Source: Amoebidium appalachense
Taxonomy: Eukaryota; Ichthyosporea
Assembly (NCBI GenBank): GCA_963693365.1
Contig: CAVNZM010000003.1
Coordinates: 12,152,001-12,216,000 of the forward strand
Reading direction: 5' to 3'
DNA length: 64,000 nucleotides
In this document: one piece after another, positions 48,019-64,000 of the stretch
How positions within the stretch are numbered: the stretch's first letter is position 1
Layout of the letters: every line of letters starts with the position of its first letter
Translations under genes and position numbers: made by a program
Notes under the pieces: model-generated
What the model was told of the DNA's origin: nothing
The model's input: the letters and a program-made list of their open reading frames with translations, nothing else
Databases searched by the model: none

Positions 48019-49654
48019 ATGGCAAGCGAGCAGTCCACCATCCCAACCCTAAGGGATGCAGGCACCAGTGATGGTCTCGAAAACAGGCCGAATGCCGATG
48101 TTTCAGCAAACATAGTCCGGCCGGTGGTTGAAGGTGGCGATTTAGGGCAGGGCAACATAGGCCCTACGGTTAACGGTGCAGGGCCAGAGACGCTTCATGT
48201 TAGCCCCAGCCAGAGCACGAGTGACACCAGCAAGGGGAGTGAATTAGAGAGTGTTTCCTCTGACAGCGCAGCACACAGCGGTTCAGGCAGCAAGCAGCCC
48301 CATCTCCAGCTGCCCCACGACTCCAGAGTGCGCCCCACAGAACATCGCCTGTCAAACGCACCAGTAAGATCCAGCCCGCTAGTGCCAAAATCCAACGTAG
48401 CAGTCTCCAATCGCAAGGCGAAACGAGAAACACCGCAATTCGGCCAGGAGAAGTTCCACGAGGGGGAGGATGACAGTCACACGTCGGATGAACAGCAGAG
48501 CCCACGGGGTTCAGCGGAGGGATTGAAGGATCAGACGGGGGAGGGGGAGGGGGAGGATGAGGAGCCGGCCACGTTTGAGGGGTTGGAGAGGCCGTCTCTG
48601 GTGTCCACCCCTGTGCTGGTTGCTAAGGGCAGTGAGAGCAATTTGAGGGTGAAGGCGGTCAACCCAAACACACACAGGAACACCCTTTCAGCATGGTACG
48701 TGCTACATAAGGGGCCTGTATCCCTCCCCACATCCCCCCCCTCCCCCCCCTTCCCCCCCCCCCCCCCCCCCCCCCCCCCCGCTCCCCCCTCCCCCTTCAC
48801 CACCACCACCACCAGCACCCACCCCCAACCCCCCTCTCTCCTTTCCCTGCAACAACCTCGCTCCCTCCCTAGTCCCTGTTCCTCTTAGTCCTCATTTCTT
48901 GCGCCTTCTCTCTCCTTGCCGGTGTAGTCCCTTTGTTTCCTTACCATCGATATCCCCCCTTCCCCCCCCCCTCCCCACCCATTATCGCTGCTGCATGACC
49001 TCCTGGTCCCCCCGTCCTGCCCTGTCCCTCAACCCGCTTTCCTTCCCCACCTCTGTCTCTCCCCTCCACCCACTTTGTGTCTTTCGCCCGTGCTTCCCTC
49101 CCATACCCCTGCAAGTGTCGATGGTCGGCCGTGCCCCCTGCCCCCCCCCCCCTCCCCCCCCCCCCCCCCCCCCCCACTTCTCTCTGCTTTCCAGCATCAT
49201 CCCTTCCCCTTAAACTACCGAGGCCTTCCGTACCCGGCCACTGCCCCTCGCTGAAAAAATTGTTTCACTCTTGGAGTTAAACCTTGTGTGTACCATCCCC
49301 CCTTCCCCCCCACAACACACACACACATACACACACACCCCACCCCCCCACCCCATTTTGACTGCTTTACTGCCATATTCCCATCCTCTTGTGCATTTAC
49401 CCCCCCACCGCCCCCGCCCCCGCCCCCGCCCTCCGCCTCGGGGATACAAGGAGTGCATAATAATTATTCCCACGTAACTTTGATCTTTGCGTGTTCCCCA
49501 TAACATAAACCTCCTTGCTGTTACCCCTTTGCAGCCTAATCCCCGTCCTGCCCTTTCCATTCTTTTTGTGCAACACACTGCAAGCACTTAAAGCGCACGG
49601 AGACATTTCTCGTTGCATGCTTGGTGTCTTCCCTCATAACCCCTCCCCGACACA

Positions 49655-49718
<64 letters not shown>

Positions 49719-49759
49719 ACACACGGAAACACACACGCACGCACGCACACGCACGCACA

Positions 49760-49794
<35 letters not shown>

Positions 49795-51569
49795 CCCTTT
49801 CTCTACATAGACTCCTTGCCCTTTAGTTGGCTCCTGTTTACAGCCACACTGCATGTGGGGTTGGAAACCTCTCTATAGCCCTCTTTCTCCCTCTTTGTCT
49901 CTTCTCCCCCCCCCCCCCCCCCCCTCTTTCTCTCTCTCTCTCTCCCCTTCCCCCCCCCTCGCTCACACACACACAAAGATGGGCTCTACTTATAATGTAT
50001 ATTCTATGCATAGTATAATATGCAGCCTCGGCATTGCCTTCCAAAGATGTGTGCTTCTCTCTGCAACACTTTCTTACCACCCCCTCCCCCCCTCCCCCCC
50101 CCCCCCCCTCTTTCTCTCCCTCCCCCTCCCCCCCCCACACAGCATCAACTACTACGAGTCCGACGTGTCCATGATCCCCCTAGAGGACACCCGCACAGAC
50201 AACGATTTGGAAGGGGTCGAATTGGGTCCAGGGGGGTCCCGACCCGCATCCATGCGTGCCGCCTCATCTTCCGTCCCCCAGGTCATCCGTCCAAGCATAA
50301 GCTCGGATGTTTCCCGCCTGAACTTCCTTCGTGTGGAGGATGAACACAACGCACGCACGGGCCCGGCCGCGGTTCAGGCGGCGGCAAATAGCAGCCATTG
50401 CAATTTGCTGATCACTGCAAATGATGATCATAGGAGCCACACGAGCCTCCCCTCTACCGATTTGGGCCTGGGCCTTGGTTTGGCCCACCACACACCTAGT
50501 CTTCCCTCACGCCTGGGGCCTACCGTGGGGGGTGGCGTCGCCGCGGAGGGTTTGTCGGCGCGGTGGAGCCATTGTAATTTGTATTTGGACGAGGGGGGTA
50601 GGGCATCCCCACGCCTAAGCACGCTCTCGGGGGATTTGGAGCCACCTAGTAGTATTGAGGGTCTGTCGGATGACGCGATTCTTTCTGCATTTTCATCTGA
50701 GAAACCCCCCCAGTCCCCAACCACCGCCGCCGCCGCCGCCGCCGCACAAGCACCGGATATTCGTGTCAACTCTCCCGAGAGTGGGTCTTTGGGTGTGTCA
50801 GCGGCGGGGGTAGAAACGAAATCCCCACCACCACCATCTGTCCCTGAGGGCCCACCAAGCCCATGGCCCGAGAGCGTTTCTCGTGTGTCTACAGGAAGGG
50901 GGGATGGGGAGGCACGGAGATATTTGGTGCTGTGCAGGGCGCAAGGGGCGGGTGAACCCGGCAAGTATCCCGGGAGGGGGGATAGGGGAGGGACGATTGT
51001 GCTCCCTGTATATGATGCGGAGGATACGTTGGATGGGGCACGGTTGGATTGCATATACGCAACGTCGGGGCATAACGACGTGTTGAGGAATGAGACCACC
51101 CGATTGGGCATAGATCAGCGGTCGTACTCGCTGGCCGATACAGGCACCCTCCCGCACATGGCCGTGGGGCAGGACCACTCTGTCGTTCTCCTTCGCCCGG
51201 CCACATGCCCATCCCCTTATTCCGACCAGGGGATAGAGCCCCAGCCGGCACGCATGACGGCGCTATCACCCCTTGCACCACACAATATAGTGGAGGGGGC
51301 ACAGATAGGAACAGATAAGAACACAAACAGCACGGTGCTTGTGGTGGGGGGTAGAGGCTTTGATATGGGCCGTCTGGTGCACGCAAAGAGGTGTAGCGCG
51401 CTGCTGACCCACACCAATTTGGGTCGGGTCATGGACCCGTGGGTCGACGGGGCGGGAGGGTTTTATGCGGTGATGGAGCCCATGGCAGGGGGACATTTGG
51501 GGACACTGAAGGCGGATATGAAGGGTCAGTGCCTGCCTGGGGATCTGGTGGCTAGGTGAGTATGTGTGT

Positions 51570-51621
<52 letters not shown>

Positions 51622-52164
51622 CGGACGTGGTGTTGGATGGCTCCGGGGGGGGGGGGGGGGGGGGGATGTGGGGGTGGGTGTGTGATATGGGTGTGATATG
51701 GGTGTGATATGGGTGTGATATGGGTGTGATATGGGTGTGATATGGGTGTGTTGGTGCTGATGTGGGTGAATATTTTGGAGGGGTTGAAAAGGGAAGGTGG
51801 CAGGGGAGAAGAGGGAGAATAGAGGGAGAAGGGGGGGGGGGGGGGGGGGGGGGGGGGATGCTGTATAGAGGCATGGGCACTATGCTGTGCAATTTTTAAC
51901 TTTGGAGGGTTGGAAGTATGGGAAAAGCGCCATGTGTGTTTGTTGTGGACTGCTCGGTGTGTTGTGTGTGCATAGCAACTAGAACACCACCACCATCCAA
52001 CTTGCCCAGTGCACTCTGTGGCATACTTGATGTGCACAGTTTAAGCGGTTGTGTCCACCTAGTCGTTTCGTGTTCTCCTTCACAGGGTAGTTTGTGTATG
52101 TCTCGGCCCATGTGGGGTGGGTGGTGGTGGCGGTGTGTTTGTGCGGTGTCTCTCTCTCTCTCTC

Positions 52165-52237
<73 letters not shown>

Positions 52238-52741
52238 TGCGTGTGTGCATCTCTACGTGTGTGTGCAGGGATGGAGACATGGGCAAAGAAGTGGTGGCCA
52301 TAGCAACACACCCCTTTTGTGCGCGCTTACACGTGTGCACGTGTACAGGCTCAGTCAGCAGCTACTTGGTGCCGTGGACTACCTGCATGGCCTGGCCATG
52401 GCCCATGCAAACATCCGCCCGGAGAACTGCTGGCTGGATGCAAATCATAAGACCCTCAAGCTGGCAGGTACGTGTGTGTGTGTGGGTGTGTGTGGCATGT
52501 GTGCGGGTATGTTGGTGGGCTTGCACGTGTGTTTGTGTGTGTGGGCACGTGCACAGGCGGTGTTTTGCCTGGGTGTTGTGTGATTACCAGGCGATGGGTA
52601 TAGCTGGGTGGTCTATTGCCGCGAGGTGTGACCGTGTGCATACATTTTTTGGCGCGCCCGGCTTGTTTTAGTGTAGTTTTTTTTTAATTATTTTTTATGA
52701 TTTTGGCGCGCGGGGGCGTCCGGTGGGGTGGGTGGGTGGGT

Positions 52742-52804
<63 letters not shown>

Positions 52805-53378
52805 CGTGAGGGTTCTATGGTGGTGTCGAGGAGGAGGAGGATGAACCCTGTGCCACGAGCGCCGGAGAGAAGATACTAACGAATAGCAAGTGCCTGCAGG
52901 GTTTGAATACACGCTACTGCTACCCCTGTACCCGTCCACACACACGGGCCCCGGGGCCATGCCGGTTCTCCCCAGGCCGACCCGATACACTGCACCGGAA
53001 CTGCACGACCCGACCCGTCAACTCACCACCATTAGTGAAAAACGGGGCACTTTCTTTAAGTTGTGCGACAGTTATTCCGTGGGGGTCACTTTGTTGGAAC
53101 TGGCTGCAGAGAGGCCCCCAGATGGGGTGGGGGTAGAGGAGGGGGTGGAGAGGTGGGTGCAGGCACATCAGGGGGGGAAAGAGAATGGGGCTGGGGAGGG
53201 GGTGTGGCCGCAGTTGGGTGAGATGCATCCCGATATGGTTATAATGGTGGGTGGGTTGGTGGCAAGGGATGTGGGGCAGAGGTGGGCGGTGAGGAGGGCG
53301 GTGGGGGTTATGAAGAAGGTGGTGCCTGTGCAGAGGGTAAGGCCCGTGTATGCACATGCTACTGTGTTACTGGGGTAG
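48019..53378 (+). CDS. predicted pseudokinase, four exons, 895 aa
   Basis: Exons 48019-48695, 50143-51555, 52349-52467 and 52900-53378. All junctions are GT/AG and the sum is exactly 896 codons. Residues 1 to about 480 are disordered, Ser/Pro/Gly-rich, with a run of nine Ala (near 50724-50750). A kinase-like fold follows: [42 protein letters not shown], then [18 protein letters not shown] and IRPEN. The catalytic loop HRDxKxxN reads H716-A717-N718-I-R-P-E-N723, so the base Asp is Asn and the Lys is Arg. DFG reads G737-F738-E739, so the metal-binding Asp is lost. YTAPEL (APE motif) and [19 protein letters not shown] (the F-helix region) are kept. No VAIK lysine or Gly-rich loop is obvious. It should be catalytically dead and act as a scaffold or allosteric partner. 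The last 90 residues end the C-lobe without a further domain. Confidence 0.85.
48696..50142. other. intron 1 of the pseudokinase gene: pyrimidine-rich, (CA)n
   Basis: Almost wholly C/T-rich, with C runs (48755-48780, 49139-49175) and (CA)n at 49660-49715 and 49758-49792. A possible Rep1-related fragment lies at 49979-50025 on the opposite strand. No alternative exon was supported. Confidence 0.6.
51583..51857. repeat. G runs and 11-bp TGATATGGGTG tandem repeat in intron 2
   Basis: G runs at 51583-51620, 51646-51665 and 51829-51857 surround six to seven copies of an 11-bp unit (about 51680-51752). Confidence 0.9.
52151..52235. repeat. (CT)n then (GT)n tract in intron 2
   Basis: Short (TC)n at 52149-52166 followed by about 34 GT units. 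Confidence 0.9.
52740..52803. repeat. 64-base poly-G run in intron 3
   Basis: Continuous G run between the pseudokinase exons ending at 52467 and starting at 52900. Confidence 0.95.
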
Positions 53379-54418
53379 ATATAGGGGATGAATATGCACG
53401 GATAGGTACATGCATATAGGGGTGCACATCATGATATCATGAGGCATTTCACTCGCATGATATATATTCATGGTGGGAGTTGTGATGTACGAATATGTAT
53501 GTAGTCAATATTGCAAATAGAGTAGATATTACGTACTGTGGACAATTGTTGATCCGGTTGTCTGTTTTTGTCCATGAACTCTTTGCTCGTTTTTAGTATT
53601 TTATTTTTATAATTACTTTACTGTTCCTATTGGCCACACTGTGGCGTTTAGGCTTTAAAAAGCAGGGCCTGCCTGGCCTTGCAATCATTCGAAATGAACC
53701 GACACATTCGTAAGAGCATGAGGCTACCCCATGCACAGCACATCAATTATAAACATGGCCTGGCCATGTCGAAAGCAAAATGCAAAAATCAGATGCAGAT
53801 TTCAGAAGCAAACGTGAAGTGCATATAACATGTGCTGTATCTAGTGTATGTGTGGGCCGGCAAGTATGCTGGCCAGGGGGTGCAGCGTGGGTGTGCATGC
53901 GTGCCGATCTGCATAGGCTGTGTGTGTGCAATGATGTGTGTGTGTGTGTACACTATGTATATGTGCACAGTCATATGCACATCATCTGCTGCCCGTGTTT
54001 GTGCAAGGTGTCTTGCAATGTGTGCACATGAACACATGTGTACTCTTGTGTGTGCTGCTTGTGCATGGCCTACATGTGAACGTATATATGCTCATATATG
54101 TGCTATATTTCGGCTTTCCGGCCAGGATTTCTTTTTAAAAAACAATCTTGTGATTTGTGGTGTATGCAATTGGGCATTGGCATGCACATGGCTGTGAGTG
54201 TGCATTCTGTCTGTATGTGCGCATAGGTATACGTATACCCAAATGCCTCGTGTGCACGCCACACGTCTCGTTTGCGTGCACGTGCTCACACCGCATACGT
54301 ATACCCGCGCACCACATGCGTATGTGCACATGCATGCCCCCACCACTCAATAATGCTGCCTTTGCCTCAACCTCCCCTCTCTCTCATCATGTTCCCTTAT
54401 CATCTCAATATCCCCCAC
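53379..54418. other. intergenic between convergent genes
   Basis: Complex sequence without strong simple repeats. It holds the 3' ends of the plus-strand pseudokinase gene and, probably, the last exons of the minus-strand gene at 54.4-60.8 kb. No exon was identified. Confidence 0.4.
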
Positions 54419-60803
<6,385 letters not shown>

Positions 60804-61151
60804 CTGCACGTGCGTGTGCCAGTGTTAATATAGTGCAGTGAGTGTGTGCATAGGCTGTGTGTGTGTGCGTGTTCGTGCTTGTAACTGTATCTGCCATGGA
60901 AGGGGAAGCCACAGCGCCCCAAGGAGGAGGAGGGGGCGGGGGGGGGGGGGGGGGGGGGGGAGGGGGGGGGGTGTCCACTGCCCTTTACCCCTTTTAAAAG
61001 ATTATGGGACATCAAGCAAGAGGTGAAGGTTTATGGGATTGCATTACGGTATGCTCAGGACCAGCTCCTTTCTTTCCCATGCATTCTCATTGTAAATTGG
61101 GCTGCTGGGGGCAAAGTGGGAGAAAGAGGGGGGGGGGGGGGGGGGGGGGGG

Positions 61152-61401
61152 TTTGAATGCGTCAAAAAGTACGAAGTACACAAGAACAAACGGATAACAC
61201 GATGCAGAATGCAAGCCATACATAAAGAGTATGCATAATAAGCAGAGCCCATCCTCAGGGGGGGCCCACGTCATCCACAGTACCCGAGTTTCGACCTATT
61301 CCCCTCGTTAACGAAACCCAACTCAGATACTGTTTCACTTGAACATGAGTAGGTCACCCGTCTTGATCAGAGACGAGCAGGGTTGCTTATGCAGGCAAGG
61401 G
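61152..61401 (-). mobile_element. Rep1 dispersed repeat, diverged full-length copy
   Basis: Same order of blocks as 55329-55609 (TTTGAATGCG, AAGCAGAGCCCATCCTCAGG, GAGTTTCGACC, GTCTTGATCAGAGACGAGC, GCTTATGC), but with many substitutions. A G run precedes it on the plus strand. Confidence 0.8.
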
Positions 61402-61952
61402 CAGTGGGAAAGGCCGGGGGTTAAAGTTGCAGCAGTAAGCAGAAGCAAGAAAAATATAGATAGGAACTCAGGAGACGGGGCTTCTAGGAAGCTCCCCCGT
61501 CGATACCTAAGTCGATACTTCCCTGGCTAACATACTACACCAGCTGAAAAGAATTAAGTCCCGAAGGCCACAGAATTCGTAATCAGAGGGGAAAATATGA
61601 AATTTGACCCACGCCGCAGGGTAGTAACACGCTTACTAGGGCGGAACTTTATCGTCTTCGAACGGAAAGCTATGCCCCCGGATGTCAGCCGGAAATATGG
61701 TATCACCCATTGCTTTGGGCTTGAAAAAAGCCAAACCGATAGTCCGAGTTATGTTACGCCGGCGGGTAACATGCCGCATGGGTTCCAAGGGAGCTGTCGC
61801 CAACAGAGCGGTGTGTGCATGCGTGCCCGTAACGCAATGTGTGAAGTGTGTCTATAGCTATGAAAGGGGGTATGCAGAAGTGGACAGATGAAGTGTGTGG
61901 AGAGAAAAACAGTAAGAAGAAAAGTAGACACCGGTATGTGCAACCCCGCACA

Positions 61953-61987
<35 letters not shown>

Positions 61988-62048
61988 AATAAGCGAAGAT
62001 TACAGGTAATCAACCAGAACAACAAATGACAAGCAAAACAACAGGCGC

Positions 62049-62050
<2 letters not shown>
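61402..62050. other. no gene recognised; short (CA)n at 61951-61985
   Basis: Complex sequence with an 86-codon plus-strand frame (61597-61857) that has no domain I recognise. It could be repeat-derived, since it follows directly on Rep1. Confidence 0.4.
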
Positions 62051-63272
<1,222 letters not shown>

Positions 63273-64000
63273 CTAGGGAGTGTTGATCTTTTTAGTGATG
63301 ATGGAGAGTATGTGAGAGGAGTGAACGCCACGGTATATGTGCGGGTGTGTGGCGAGAAAGCTGTGCATTTTGTGGTGCAAGAGTCTAAACGAGTAGCCTT
63401 TGTTAAGCAATGTTTTAGCAAGTCGTGCAGTGCATGTGGTGAATGCAGCAAGTGTGGAGCATTTGCGCTGGTAGCTATGCATTTGACTTGTCATGATGCC
63501 GTATTTTGCAGTGCGGGAGATGAATGAGTCGTGATGTGGGAAACGAACGATGTCTAGTGTATTGAACGTGGGTGTGTCGAGCTTGTTGTAGATGGTTGTG
63601 TGAATGCCGTGATTAGTGCAGGTGATATGCAAGTCGAGGTAGGGGACAGAGGGGGAGGAACCGGCAGGGTTGAGTTGAAGGCTGGTCTTGGGATATAGAC
63701 CGAAATCACAATCTTCTAAATAGAGGTGGGAGAGAATGCGAGGATTATGAAGGGAGATCAAATCATCTATGTAGCGGCGAGTAAACTGAAAATCTACCAA
63801 GACATCAATGCGTTCGTGTGCAATAAGCTTGCGAACAAAATCCAACTCATAAGTAAAGAGATAGAAATTAGCCAAGAAAACAGCACAGTTTGTACCCATG
63901 GGGATACCAATGTCCTGTTTGTAGAGGGTATCGCCAAACACAACATATATGTTATCTACGAGGAAACATAGAAAATCCACAAGCTGTGCCTTAGAGAGAT
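63273..64000 (-). CDS. Penelope-like reverse transcriptase, C-terminal part, cut by window end
   Basis: The frame is open through position 64000. It reads AQLVDFLCFLVDNIYVVF, then QDIGIPMGTNCAVFLANFYL, RRYIDDLISL (the catalytic Asp pair, near 63775) and VPYLDLHITC, and ends at a stop at 63273. The GIPMGTN and RYIDDL blocks, followed by the YLDLHI strand, are typical of Penelope-like element RTs and relatives, not of the LINE or DIRS RTs elsewhere in the window. No GIY-YIG endonuclease follows in the 200 or so residues after the RT core. The gene would be an endonuclease-lacking type, or a copy truncated at the adjacent purine tract. Confidence 0.75.
   Translation of the reverse strand, partial: LSKAQLVDFLCFLVDNIYVVFGDTLYKQDIGIPMGTNCAVFLANFYLFTYELDFVRKLIAHERIDVLVDFQFTRRYIDDLISLHNPRILSHLYLEDCDFGLYPKTSLQLNPAGSSPSVPYLDLHITCTNHGIHTTIYNKLDTPTFNTLDIVRFPHHDSFISRTAKYGIMTSQMHSYQRKCSTLAAFTTCTARLAKTLLNKGYSFRLLHHKMHSFLATHPHIYRGVHSSHILSIITKKINTP

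Noticed and set aside
60880-60930. Additional 5' exon (CGFPFHGRY) of the extracellular-type gene
   Set aside because: Its phase would fit the exon starting at 60803, but no acceptor is visible upstream in the G/C-rich block.

Overview
This is a gene-bearing stretch of a nuclear eukaryotic genome. The coding regions are split by introns with recognisable GT/AG junctions. Between them lie retroelements and an unusually heavy load of simple repeats: (CA/GT)n, poly-C/poly-G, CnAn and (GA)n. No bacterial operon, rRNA gene or CRISPR array is present. The protein families are a PHO80/P-type cyclin, calcium-binding EGF modules, a CD225/dispanin protein, a T1/KCTD-BTB plus SPRY-like product, a BAHD-like acyltransferase and a kinase-like protein. 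Together they fit a unicellular or simple multicellular eukaryote, perhaps a protist relative of animals. I cannot place it more closely from sequence alone.

Layout. 1.35-2.9 kb (+): two-exon cyclin. 6.26-9.26 kb (+): compact DIRS/Ngaro-like retroelement with split direct repeats. 9.3-9.9 kb (-): tRNA-headed SINE with a 14-bp target duplication. 10.8-12.2 kb (-): three EGF exons of a larger gene. 12.63-16.25 kb: LTR element with identical 480-bp LTRs and a 5-bp target duplication but no pol gene. 18.4-21.8 kb (-): APE-type LINE, abutted by a tRNA-headed, poly(C)-tailed SINE at 21.85-22.2 kb. 23.9-28.6 kb (-): six phase-consistent exons of an unrecognised gene. 30.2-31.1 kb (+): broken KCTD-SPRY gene. 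33.0-42.4 kb (-): BAHD-like acyltransferase of at least 14 exons whose catalytic His is Ala. 43.9-44.5 kb: truncated LINE copy. 46.2-47.0 kb (-): CD225 protein. 48.0-53.4 kb (+): four-exon pseudokinase. 54.4-60.8 kb (-): at least ten exons of a probable extracellular protein. 63.3 kb to the window end (-): Penelope-like reverse transcriptase.

The gene models for the BAHD-like protein, the pseudokinase, the unrecognised gene and the extracellular protein were built by hand. I chained exons whose splice phases agree, so most junctions are tested by reading frame. Exceptions are stated in the entries. Nothing suggests these genes form one pathway. The strongest window-wide themes are enzymes that have lost catalytic residues, retroposons ending in poly(C) rather than poly(A), and splice sites set directly in GT/CA microsatellites.
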